Source of the DNA: Pseudophaeomoniella oleicola
Taxonomy: Eukaryota > Ascomycota > Eurotiomycetes > Phaeomoniellales > Phaeomoniellaceae
Direction of reading: 5' to 3'
DNA length: 64,000 nucleotides
Assembly: GCA_003868215.1 (NCBI GenBank)
Contig: QWDQ01000037.1
Span: 124,001 to 188,000, forward strand
Shown: in pieces, positions 53,884 through 64,000 of the stretch
Numbering within the stretch: position 1 is the stretch's first letter
How the letters are laid out: every line of letters begins with the position of its first letter
Program-made: the position numbers and the translations under genes
The notes under the pieces: generated by a model
Seen by the model: the letters and a program-made list of their open reading frames with translations, nothing else
What the model was told of the DNA's origin: nothing
The model's database searches: none

Positions 53884-56815
53884 TCATTGCTGTTGATTAG
53901 TCCCTCCAAAGTCGCTCCTCCAATGACCAACGAGGCCATACAATCTTCTTACGCCGTCTGAGCCAGTGCCCAAGGCGTCTGCTTCCGCGGTGCCCATGAA
54001 CGGCCCAGTCGAGTTAGCAGATCTCGAGCTTTCTATCATGTGCTGTTGAACGCCGGATTGACTGGGCGGGCTTGCTCCACTACCAGCTCCAATACTGCTC
54101 GAAGCCGGCGTGTCAATCGCATTACCACCACCACTGGCGCTCGTTGAGCTATTTGCAGTTGTAGCATATAACGATCCGGGTTTTAAGATAGCACCCAGAG
54201 GGGCGGGAGATGTAGGACTGAGGCCCATAGTGCTGGCGGTACCCACAGGACCTAGATGGGATGGAGTGGCATTGAAGCCAGATGGAGAAAATGGATTGGG
54301 CGAAGGAGCCGAATTGACGGCAGTCGATCCGCCCCAGAGGTTGTTGGCAGGATCATAGTTCAATGGAAGGGCTTGCTGGTTGAATGATGACATGTAATTA
54401 TCCCAAGAATCCTATACGATCAATAGTGATTAGCATTCTGGAGATAGTGCATTCAATGCTGATCAAGAGTTCTGGATGAAGACTCACCCAGTCAAGATTC
54501 ATTCCGACCCCGCCGGCACCACTCAAGTCCATTGGATTTCCGAACATGCTCATGCTGAATGGACTTGGTGCATTGGGAACCCCATTCGGGTCGGCACTGG
54601 GTGGCGACAAGCCTTCGCCTACGAAGGATCTCGATTGCGCTGTCGGTTGTTGAGCTGCAGCAACTGCAGCGGAAATGGGTGTCATAGCGCCACTGGACAA
54701 CAATCCAAGCGTCATTGCTGCATTCTGCTTCTCGTCACCCGTGTCTAGCCGAAAGTCGTTCATCGGTACAGATCCAGAGCTTGCGGTAGTCCCGGATCCT
54801 GCGCCTTGGACCTTTTGGATTATCATGGTCAGGAGTTCGGACGCTTTGTATGCCGACATCAGTTGATCGCGAAGCTCTGTCCAGATATCTCGGGCCTGTG
54901 TCAAAGCTTGGACTAGCTCTTCCTGCGAGGGGATTCCCCAAGTATAGACAGATCCAGCGGTAGAACCGCCGTGCTGCATACCATAATATAGGTCCATGCA
55001 GACAATCGTTGCAGCCAACATGAAGTCATTCAACATCATCGATTGATGATACCATTTGAGACTCTGCATTCTCCCTTTCGGTCGTGATTCCCGATCCAAT
55101 ATTGCTTGGAAGTTCAGAAGTTCCATCGCAGACTCCAGACATTGACGACGCGAATGCATGTAGCGCGCGTTCGTCCTCGCGAGAAGTAGAAAACGCCGAT
55201 GGAGAACAAGCTGTGATTTATGATAGATCTCCGCGAGCCCGAAACGTGCCATTATCAACAACAAGGGATCTAACTGCATGTCTTGAAGAGGGCGTACCTT
55301 CAAATGCTCAGGCATTGACTCAAAGATCTCGCGGAGACCCCTGTCAATATTCATGACTTCCTCGTAAGAAGTGGCCTGTACGCTGCTTAGATGTTCCATC
55401 ACTCGGCCAAACCCAAAAGCAAGCCGTGCCTTGGCGATCATATAGGATACAGGCGTGGATTCACCGTGCGGTCTCGAAGGAGGCAGTTCCTTAGAGTCTT
55501 CATCAAACTCGTCATCATATATATTCCGCGGTAGATCGGTGTCGCTATCCCCTGTACGGAGCATAGGTGCCATGGACACCTGGAAGGAGAAAAGTAGGTC
55601 TGATTGACGGACAAATGTCCAAACTCTTCGCCGCATTTCACCTTGAAAAGGTGTAATATCCGGGAACCATCGAGAATCTCTATGGTAGCCCATCCGCATG
55701 GCCATACGTGCAATCATACCAACAAGTACCCAAAGGCTCCCGTCTGCTTCGCGTGTTCGAGTGTACTCACCATGTAGGTGGAATATCAAAGCCTCAATCA
55801 AATGAGCGTGGGGCTTTGTGTAATCAGCGACAATAAGACAATGTGTCATTTGGGTACGATACATCACCGAGAGGTCCAAAGACTTGCCACGAAACTCTGG
55901 AGGTTCATCACCCTGATTATGATATGAGAGCAGTGACAGACGCAACATGGCAAAAAGCATACCGACCCATACGATACTTGTCTGTGAGGGATCCTCCCAG
56001 TGATGTGCATATTGCTTATGGAAAGTTGGACCATGCAGAATATGCACAGCGGGATCGTACGTGTTAAAGTAGCGAGCGATAAGGATATCTGTCAGGTACC
56101 TCGAAGGGAGGGAAGACAGAATCTCACTGCGCGGTGGTGGTTTCGAAGAGCTGAACAACAGCGCCGGGCCGTTGTCATGAGGGTCATCTGGATTGACAGC
56201 CGATACTTTCGCCATTTGATCATCGAATTCCTTCTTGTGCGTCTTCCAGTAATGCCGGACCTCGGCAATGTCATTAAGGATAGCCGCCCAATGAGTTTCG
56301 CCAATATAGAATGTCTTGCTGTCGTTGTTATCCACCTTCATGATGCCAAAAGATTTTGTTACTGTTTCCGTGTCGCTAAACTCGTCTTCCTCCTCGTCAA
56401 TCATTGGGCTTTCTTGAATGTCCTGACTCGTCTGACCAGAGCCACTGCTGTGGTTGCTTGATATTGCGGCTGCAGCTGCCGCCGGCCCAGCTGACTGTGC
56501 GCCATTCGTCATTAGTGATAGAACAAGTCCTTCCAACCTATCTATCCGATTCTGCATATCATCTGGCGTCTTTAAGTCTGTTGAATTCTGCTGATTTCTT
56601 TTCCTGCCTGTGGGCGCGGCATACGTGCACGACGTCGCATCTCCTCTTTTTACACAATTTTCACATGGTGTTGTTCGATTACACTTCAACTTTCGGTGTC
56701 GACAGGGCGCACACGATAAAGGTACACGGTTTCTCTTCCTGACTACCTTGAACTGCCCTTCTGGAGAGTGCGCGCCTGTGCTGCTGGATGTAGTTGATGG
56801 AGGCGTCGGAGTCAT
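53884..56815 (-). CDS. Zn2Cys6 transcription factor (large, two exons)
   Basis: Exons on the minus strand are 56815-54488 and 54411-53884, with a 76-bp intron (GTGAGT...TATAG). The product has 951 residues. Start is the first ATG (MTPTPPSTTSSS); codons upstream lack an ATG. The zinc cluster lies at about 35-63 (C-x2-C-x6-C-x5-C-x2-C-x8-C: SCAPCRHRKLKC, then PCENC), followed by a coiled dimerisation stretch (MQNRIDRLEGLVLSL). The fungal transcription factor domain occupies about 240-560, with LTDILIARYFNTYDPAVHIL, VGMIARMAMRMGYHRDSRWF and MRRRVWTFVRQSDLLFSFQV. The C-terminal 250 residues are Ser/Gly/Pro-rich and disordered. Domain order and length are ordinary for the family. It is divergent from the C2H2 gene at 60127 across a 3.3-kb spacer. 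Regulated pathway unknown. Confidence 0.92.
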
Positions 56816-59800
56816 GGTGGGCAGCTTGTGAGTCACTGCCCCAAATTCGTCAGTTTGCCCTTACAAATGACAGCCGACCGAGTGGTCCAGCTGTCTATGT
56901 CGAAATCACGCTCCAGGCAGGTGACCGTCGAATCAACCGAAAACTGTGCTCCGCCTTCTCTGATCCGCGTCTGCCCGTTGAATTTGCGCAATCTGTGTGG
57001 TTGAAAGCTAAGGTGTCTTCGTCGTAATATGTATTCCTGTGGTCAGAGTTTCCTCCCTGGCTTCGCCGTGGAATTTGTTTCGCTATTTCAATTCTCAAGA
57101 CTGCAAGTGTGTTCAGCACTTTTGGAGGGATATTATGTTCGCGCAAGGTTTTCGCACTCAGTCGTTCCGAGAATATCTTCGAAACCAGCGAAGTCAACGG
57201 TCTCCTATCTGCGACAAAGTATAACCGTATGTCCGGAGGCGGTACCAGCTGCGACAATAGAATGGACTTGCAGGGCCTAACGGGAATGGCATTTAAACGA
57301 TATTACTCAAGAACTGGAGAAGATAGCGGAAACCCTTGCTTACTAAGTAGTGGGAAGGGATTCTCCACCAAACTCGAGGCCAGTGGGATGATTACCTACA
57401 GTACGATACATTCACAGGACTCGGAACCTCAAGGTATATTGATCCTCAGTAGCTGCACAGTACCACCACGTAGTGAGTTACCAGATTTCTGTAGCTCAAA
57501 GCTTGGCTCATCCTGAATGACTAACATTGCTGCGCTGAAAGAAATGGAGTACAACTAAGTCTTTCATTGATATGGTCTTGACTGACGACCTGCACATTAA
57601 TTCCGTGGCTTAAATCCGACGATTCCACTCTTTACTACATAGTACAAAGAGGATGTTTATGGATGAGCACTCACTGCCGCATATAGGGATCGTACCTTCG
57701 ATGCCCAAGGATTTCATGACTGCAACAAGAATGGTCGCTGGTCTTCTGAGACCGATACATCCTTAGAGCGAAGTCGAATATTTCCGGCAAAGGCTACGGG
57801 GTGTTCTGAGAAGAGAGGTTGGAATCAGGAAGTACGCAATGAATGATTGTGCTGCTGGCAAACGCAGCTTTCATGTTCAAAAGGAATCCATCAGAACAAC
57901 GTAAACATAGGAAGCGTTGAAGAATTAGTACTTCCGCAACGCCAGTAGAAGACCTTAGGTTCTTAAGAATTCAGATCTGATCTCATAGCATCGATTCCTT
58001 TTTCTATCTCGGCTGGTCAACCAGATGGAGTGTGACGCGATGTCTCCTGCATTCACATGCTATGAAAATAGTATTAGGGATGAAGAAGTGTATTGTAGAT
58101 GGCTCTGCAGACTCGCTACAAATGTTTCCAGTTCTACGGCCTATGAGACGGCTCACGGGTAAGCTCAGAGCGGATGCTGAAGTGGTCGGTCCAATTGACC
58201 GTAGCAGAGCCTCTAATGGAAACGAGATGAAGATGATGGAAGAACAGAACTTCATGTATTCAGCCCGTGTCACCGTGTCGCCGTGTTGCCGTCTCGACAG
58301 TCGATACTACTACGCTCGACGGTACAAAGAAAGCAGCGGGATGGGGGAGTGGAGCGAGTATCTCATAGTAGCTCTCAAGCTCTCAAGGTGTCTCGGTGTG
58401 TACTAGTACTGCAGACACCAAGGGTTTGCCACGATAGTAGGTACGGAGTGCAGTACTTACTTGATCAGGAATAAAGGTGGGTGATGATAGGTTCACCCCC
58501 TTTCCTCGCGATATTACTGCGATATTACTACGGTGCTGTGATCTGATCGACCCTCGTTTTCCCGCTCGCCGGCCCTCCAGAAATGTGTCTGCCTTGTGAG
58601 CCCATCAAGGATCCCTCCATGCCGCTCCACCTGTTTAAACTCAACTCAGTATCACCTGGGGCCAAAAATCAAGTGTACTGGTATGTAACGGGCTGTACAT
58701 CATCAGTTGGTTGCAGAGTCATCCCCGTAGCCGAAAGACAAATAACGCCAAACCCCAGGGAATGCCCATATTTCTGCTGCAGGCCTTTGAAGATGCCGCT
58801 TCGTCAAGATGATGGTCACCGCCAGATGTTGGCTTGAGACCACCTGTTCACGGGCAGATTTATGCGAAATAGAAGGTGAAATGGCGGGGAGAAGGTCTGT
58901 CACGCATTTTCCTTTCCAGAGACGACCTGACGAATTAACCCAGTTGCAACAGGCCCTGTCTCTTCCAGATCCGACCTGCAAACTGTTCTCCTCAGTGTTG
59001 ATTGCTGTGGCTTGAGGTATTTCCATTTCTACGCTTTTGCATGTACGGTATGGGATCGGGCTTGCGTATTGTCTTTCGTCATTCAACTCTCCGCCTGCAT
59101 CATATTCTTTCCTCCGTCTACATAGACTTGGTCTCATTCTGCTAAGAAACGACGAGTGAATCTCTCACGGAAGCCATATTCACTTCGCCGACCCTACGTT
59201 ATGACTCGTCATCAGCGGTTCAATTCTACACACCTGACCATCAGCTTAACCTCAATTGTACATCTGAGGATCAGCCAAGCTTAAGTGAACGCGTACTTCT
59301 AGCGCTTGTAAGACTGAAGTAACAATACACCCCCGATACCCTATGTAGAGATCGCATACTGGCAACTTTACATTAGTCATACTGCGGTGGCCGAGATGAT
59401 CCCCTGTGGTCAATCAGGCAGCAGTCCACTACACTTCCACATCTTGATCGTCTTTTCTCCTTCAAACGTAAACACAATTGGAATAGTTGCCATATACTGT
59501 TTTGTTTGACATTTCTATCGAGGCACGGTTGCCTCTGTTATCGTGCTGTCGTTTATACAGTCGATTCCCCTCTATAAGAGCAAGTCTGGTCTACCTACCG
59601 ACTGGTTCGCGGCTTGCCCTCGATCTTCGCTGGGACAACATCAACCTAAGGCCACTTGATACTAGAAGCAGGCTCTCCTCGGCCTCCTTCAAGTTCCTCA
59701 CTGCATCCACCGTTGCATCAATATCTGATAGATGCAGCGCTAGTGGTCTCGTTGACGCATTGTTCTCGTCACCCCGGTTGTCTGGTGCTCCTGATCTCTT

Positions 59801-60126
59801 CCTATATCGCATTTCAGTCATTCGAGAACGGCCACGGGTTTTATAACTCGGGTAGCTTTGGAAAACCGTTTGGCCGTGCCAGTACGGATCCGTGTTTCCT
59901 GGTGCCACGAACTTGAAAGTCTCAGACGTACGAATTGCAGTCAACCACCGGCTGCAGAATTCCCATATATCGGTGTCTGGACCTGCACCTCGAGAGGAGG
60001 GTGAGTCACACTCCCCACGGATTGGCCCAATCCAGCAGACGACTAACCAGACTAGACCCGCTCTTCTCCAGTCCCTTGTCACTTGTCGCATCACACCAAA
60101 TCAGTTGTCAGTTAAATACCCCCAAG
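56816..60126. other. 3.3-kb divergent spacer between two transcription factor genes
   Basis: No gene is supported. Several medium frames (57029-57516 and 58032-58406 on plus; 58703-59137 and 59591-60094 on minus) overlap each other and show no domain. The last several hundred bases before 60127 are probably a long leader of the C2H2 gene. A degenerate palindrome TACTACATAGTAC occurs near 57643. Confidence 0.6.
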
Positions 60127-62721
60127 ATGTCCAGTTCTTCGACTATGCCTCCTCCTTCCGCTTTTGCTCATCGCCGAACTCGTCTCAACCATCTCCCTCC
60201 CAGTCCGCCACCTTCACCAGAGACCTCACCATGTGGTCTGCGTAAGATGTCATTGTCGAAAGCGACGACCTTCCATGTTCCCTCGTCACCGCCATCGGAC
60301 GATGATCCTGTCCTGAGTATCCTCCACCTTCCTCGCCGGTCGTCAACGGCGTCCAAGACATTGTTGGCTCTCATGCTTGGAAAAGAAGAGGAGGTTACGG
60401 ATTCGATTGCCTTGTTTGAAAAACAGTTCTCGTGCAATCATCAACATTGGTCAGACAAAAGCCCTAGGGATGGTAGTAGCCGTCGTCGGGCAGGAAGAAG
60501 ATCGCAAGTAGACATTGACGGCCTGAAGAGTGTTAAGGAATCACATGAACACCTTTCGGATAGTGGGCTTGGTACATCGATCAGCTCAGCTGACTCTGAA
60601 GCTCGATCGATTACTCAAGAAATCGAGTCAACGGCAAATCGTTTGGTGTTAATGGGCGTCGCTTCTAACGAGTCTCCAAGCGAAGTAGATCACGCTTCAT
60701 CGGATTCTAACCTCGAGTTCACAGGGAAAGGTTTGTTCCCTTCACTGGGGTCCAATGCGATTATTGACATGTATTCTTCAGCGTCCGCCATTCCCAAGAA
60801 TAATAAGAGATCCGCACATCTCATTCACTCATCCAGCCCAGGGCTGCCTGTTGGGCCATCGGCAATCACGCGTTCTATATCCCCGGCTACTTCTTCTCTG
60901 AGAAGTCGATCCTCTCTTACTTCGTTTGGTCGCAGGAAGGTCGAAGAACTCGTCTTTGAACCCATTCTTCAGGAGCAAGAGTTCGCTTTCTACCACGGAT
61001 TAGCACATTCGTTGGAGGAACAGGTCAACCGCAAGACTATCAAATGCTTGCGTGATCTAGAGAAGAGCCTCATCTTCGAGCCTTTGGTATGTTTATTCTG
61101 TTGTTATACGACTGCGCACGAGACTTACGCATACATAATAAAGCGGCTTTCAAGATCGCCCAATACATTCCGACGATTTGCAGAATTCTCGATCCAGCTT
61201 GTCCTTGATACATATCCCCATCTCAGTGAGACCGAGCAGAGAAGGACAAGCGATCGGCCTTACGATAACGGGTATTTCCTGGATCTTGTCCAACAAGTCG
61301 GCCGCCTCGCAGCTCAAATTGGTGCACATCGAGAGTCTGGAGTATCCGACGAAATGGTTCCTTCAGCGTATGTTTCCCCTGCTGTCTTGACACTGAAAGG
61401 TAGCTCACACTTTCAAAGCGATGATCGGGTAACGCTGGAGGGTGGCCTGTCAGAAACTGGCGACGTAGCAGAGCTCGTCCGATGGGACAAAGAAGGCAAC
61501 GGAATTTCCCTGCGGACTGGTGAGATCTATGAGCCCACCGCCGGGATCAAAAGAAGTGCTAGTGTTTTAGACGAAGATGTCGAGCGAAGTATGGCTCGAA
61601 GAAAGAAAGGAGCCTTGCCACTTGAACTTAGATGCTCCGACAAGTCCTGTGGCAAAATCTTTACCCGCAAATGCGATCTCGCTAAGCACGAGAAGACGCA
61701 TTCTCGACCATTCAAGTGCCCGGAATCTACCTGCAAATACCATGATATGGGTCTTCCAACCGAGAAAGAGAGAGATCGCCACGTCAACGACAAGCACTCT
61801 GCAAACCCGCACTTCTACCACTGTCTGTTCTGTCCCTTCAAGACGAAGCGTGATTCGAACTGTAAGCAACACATGGAGAAGAAGCATGCTTGGACTTACG
61901 ACAGAGTGAAGGGCGGCAGGAAGAGTGATGGTACCGGTGAGACTCCTCAACCAACACCCCAGGCTACGCCACAGACACCAAGCGTGTCAACTCCAATTTC
62001 GGTCGACTACAGCTCAGTCCACAGCATCTCCGCTGCCGGTTCGACATTCCCAACTCCAGTCGAGCAATCAGACACTTTCACCGAATACCGCTACGAACCA
62101 GCAACTCCAGTCCACCTTGGTGGTTCTCTATTTGGCAGTGCGACCAGAGTCGGCTCCATCAGCGGAGGCAATCCATATGTGACACCCCCGACTCAAGGGA
62201 TGACCGTTGAAACTCCATATTCGGCTATCTCTACGATCACCGAGCAACATATTAATGACCTCGACATGTATGGTAATGGTGATGTCAATTTCAGCATGCC
62301 AAACTATGGTTCCAATGTAACGATACCTTCACCTTACTCGCCAAACTATGACACGTTGAAGTATGGAGTCAACGCGTTCACTCAGATGCCCATGACTCCC
62401 GCTAGCTCTTTGGGTCATCACGACGAAGGCTCGCGTCAACCATCAGTATCGTACACGAACGCCATGTCGCCAGCCAACGCAGGTCTTGCGCAGACCATCT
62501 CACCGCAGCTCTCCATGGAAGAGGAACTTATGGAGTTCTCTGCGCCTTCAGCAACTAATCATTCGGCCTTCTTGCCTACTTCTGGGTTTGCTCAAGCGGA
62601 TCTCCCGACCACGGACTTCAGTCTGTTTGGAAGTGACGGGTTCATCAGCTATGCAGGCGGAGAGTCTGCTGACCCGTTTGACACTTTCATCAATTTACAA
62701 GATGATGGCTATGATGCGTAA
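60127..62721 (+). CDS. C2H2 zinc finger transcription factor (one 57-bp intron)
   Basis: I use the ATG at 60127 (MSSSSTMPPPSAF); the open frame extends upstream without an ATG. A 57-bp stretch at 61087-61143 (GTATGT...AAAG) interrupts a conserved-looking helix region and is most likely an intron. It keeps the frame open if retained. Spliced length is 845 residues. The N-terminal 330 residues are Ser/Pro-rich and include DSGLGTSISSADSEA. A helical block follows (FAFYHGLAHSLEEQ; RRFAEFSIQLVLDTYPHL; SDRPYDNGYFLDLVQQVGRL). Three C2H2 fingers start near 484: CSDKSCGKIFTRKCDLAKH..., FKCPESTCKYHDMG...HVNDKH, and YHCLFCPFKTKRDSNCKQH. The C-terminal 280 residues are Thr/Ser/Pro/Tyr-rich with a short acidic end. 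This helical block plus three fingers recurs in filamentous fungi; I cannot name an orthologue with confidence. Confidence 0.88.
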   Translation: MSSSSTMPPPSAFAHRRTRLNHLPPSPPPSPETSPCGLRKMSLSKATTFHVPSSPPSDDDPVLSILHLPRRSSTASKTLLALMLGKEEEVTDSIALFEKQFSCNHQHWSDKSPRDGSSRRRAGRRSQVDIDGLKSVKESHEHLSDSGLGTSISSADSEARSITQEIESTANRLVLMGVASNESPSEVDHASSDSNLEFTGKGLFPSLGSNAIIDMYSSASAIPKNNKRSAHLIHSSSPGLPVGPSAITRSISPATSSLRSRSSLTSFGRRKVEELVFEPILQEQEFAFYHGLAHSLEEQVNRKTIKCLRDLEKSLIFEPLVCLFCCYTTAHETYAYIIKRLSRSPNTFRRFAEFSIQLVLDTYPHLSETEQRRTSDRPYDNGYFLDLVQQVGRLAAQIGAHRESGVSDEMVPSAYVSPAVLTLKGSSHFQSDDRVTLEGGLSETGDVAELVRWDKEGNGISLRTGEIYEPTAGIKRSASVLDEDVERSMARRKKGALPLELRCSDKSCGKIFTRKCDLAKHEKTHSRPFKCPESTCKYHDMGLPTEKERDRHVNDKHSANPHFYHCLFCPFKTKRDSNCKQHMEKKHAWTYDRVKGGRKSDGTGETPQPTPQATPQTPSVSTPISVDYSSVHSISAAGSTFPTPVEQSDTFTEYRYEPATPVHLGGSLFGSATRVGSISGGNPYVTPPTQGMTVETPYSAISTITEQHINDLDMYGNGDVNFSMPNYGSNVTIPSPYSPNYDTLKYGVNAFTQMPMTPASSLGHHDEGSRQPSVSYTNAMSPANAGLAQTISPQLSMEEELMEFSAPSATNHSAFLPTSGFAQADLPTTDFSLFGSDGFISYAGGESADPFDTFINLQDDGYDA

Positions 62722-63698
62722 ATGCTTCACAGCAGTACAACAAAGAAGTCGGACATGTGGACCACCAACTGATGCTTTTTTCGAATGATTATGACTAATA
62801 AGGAATGAATCTTGACGGCCGTGGTTACTGAGCGAAGAGATGCTAGAGGGGCACAGACTGCTCTTTGTATTTTACGATGTTTTACGGACGGGATCATGGT
62901 GTTTTATGGATAAGGATAATACTCCGCCCTTGCTTTCCCAAGGCGTGTTGAGGCTGTACGGCAATTGTTTTGCAGGAGTGCAATGGGAGGAGATAATCGG
63001 GGTGATGTATTCAACTTTTTTATCGGAAACAATATGCAACTCTCCAAAAAGACAGAAAAGGTTCGTGTCAACCTATCGTAGGTAGTTAGCAATATGAGCT
63101 GCTCCCAACTCTCCATGCTGTTGCATCCCATTGCGGTCCATGTGCTCGACGTGCCGATGATCACTTTGTGTAGACAGATATGTATATGGTTTTGTGTGCT
63201 GAATGAATGAGACTAGAGTATTCCGCTCATTCTTTTATGCCCTGAAGGCCATTTCTACAGGAGACTGAGATGGATTAGTTACCTTATGATAGGATAGGAC
63301 AGCAGGATGCGTTGCAAGAGGTGGGACGCCGGGGATGGTTGGGTGGGACGACTGGAATTACTACGTAGTAATACTGCAGTAGAGAATTGGGAACTGATAA
63401 TGATTCCGAACCATTGACTTGGCTTTACCTTGATTTTCTGACATCACTGGTGAATCATCCCATCCCGCATCTCGAAAAGTAAAGTCGATTCTGCAGCAGC
63501 TTCAGAATAATGACATGTTTATGATCCTTGCTTTTGTTTCACCTCCTCTCCCATTGTAGATCTTCGTCGTGACCAACTTGGCCGTGAAAGAATTCCTTCC
63601 CTCTCGTTCCACTAGCTCATTGCTGTACTCTTCTACCTTTCAGTCGATACACACCGTGACATAGTTGGAATACAGTTGCCATTGTGTGCCGGATACAG
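62722..63698. other. Intergenic region
   Basis: About 980 bp. Contains the 16-bp palindrome at 63357-63372. No gene is seen. Confidence 0.6.
63357..63372. repeat. 16-bp palindrome around TACTACGTAGTA
   Basis: ATTACTACGTAGTAAT is its own reverse complement and contains the TACTACGTAGTA core. Confidence 0.85.
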
Positions 63699-64000
63699 AT
63701 GTCGGTCCCAGAACCTTCAGATTTCAGCGATTCTTCAAAAGCCATGTTGGAGAAAGTCAAGCAACTCGTGCCTCCTTTGAAGGAGAGCTTCCACAAAGGT
63801 ATGCCGTCCACAGTCTCCGTTGATTAGCATTGGCTTAGGCTGGGGGCTGACGGCATGATGCGACAGGTCAACTGGGCCGGGTTGCTGTCATAGGAGGAAG
63901 TGCAGAGTGAGTCGACATCATCTAGGATTTCGAAGTCCAACATGAAATCTAACCTGTGGTAGCTATACTGGCGCACCCTACTTCTCTGCCATGGCTTCTG
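63699..64000 (+). CDS. ATP-dependent NAD(P)HX dehydratase, 5' part (cut by window end)
   Basis: Repairs the hydrated, inactive forms of NADH and NADPH using ATP; the fold is ribokinase-like. Visible exons are 63699-63798, 63867-63906 and 63963 onward, with introns of 68 and 56 bp. The spliced N-terminus reads MSVPEPSDFSDSSKAMLEKV, then QLVPPLKESFHKGQLGRVAV and IGGSADYTGAPYFSAMAS. The GQLGRVAVIGGSxDYTGAPYF block is diagnostic for the family (CARKD/NAXD, YKL151C in yeast). The second exon is only 40 bp. The rest of the gene lies beyond the right edge, so the catalytic region cannot be checked. Confidence 0.92.

Noticed and set aside
57029-57516. Plus-strand frames of 83-135 codons
   Set aside because: Three frames overlap with similar quality and none resembles a known protein.
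1-64000. Transposable or virus-derived elements
   Set aside because: I saw no long terminal repeats, terminal inverted repeats with target duplications, transposase, reverse transcriptase or capsid-like frames. The palindromes are too short to call elements.

Overview
This window is nuclear DNA of a filamentous ascomycete (Pezizomycotina). The signs are short introns of about 47-100 bp with GT...AG ends and CTNAC-like branch sites, pyrimidine-rich leaders, fungal-only families (Zn2Cys6 factors, HET domain, DUF3632-like, DHA2-type MFS), and gene-by-gene rather than operon organisation. I could not fix the class from sequence alone. I found 21 protein genes: 20 complete, and one (NAD(P)HX dehydratase) cut by the right edge. 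No rRNA, tRNA, CRISPR array, transposon or virus-derived element is supportable.

Left part (1-26 kb): AMP deaminase (+), a DUF3632-like protein (+), a long disordered protein with four copies of a short basic/Pro-Glu motif (+), a C2H2 factor (+), a HET-domain gene that stops early while its family-like C-terminus continues in the same frame (+), UTP23 (+), a TMEM14 protein (-), OST2/DAD1 (+), a PTC7-type PPM phosphatase (-) and a 14-helix MFS exporter (-).

Middle (26-45 kb): mostly conserved nuclear machinery. RRN3 (Pol I initiation, -) is divergent from a five-finger CCCH protein (+). These are followed by a bZIP factor with a candidate membrane segment (+), a Sel1-repeat protein (-), the TFIIF small subunit TFG2 (-) and MET18/MMS19 (-, cytosolic Fe-S targeting).

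Right part (45-64 kb): four consecutive transcription factor genes (three Zn2Cys6 on the minus strand, one C2H2 on the plus strand) separated by 1.4-3.3 kb of non-coding DNA, then the 5' end of the NAD(P)HX dehydratase gene.

Many genes needed splicing to be read. Exon borders were placed by eye from splice signals, frame and family similarity, and are stated per gene. Intergenic DNA is long and carries a recurrent set of short palindromes (TACTACGTAGTA and TACCTAGGTA types) not noticed in exons. I did not find a clearly new multi-gene system. The most interesting leads are the transcription factor island, the dispersed palindromes, the possibly membrane-tethered bZIP, the early-stopping HET gene and the four-copy motif protein.
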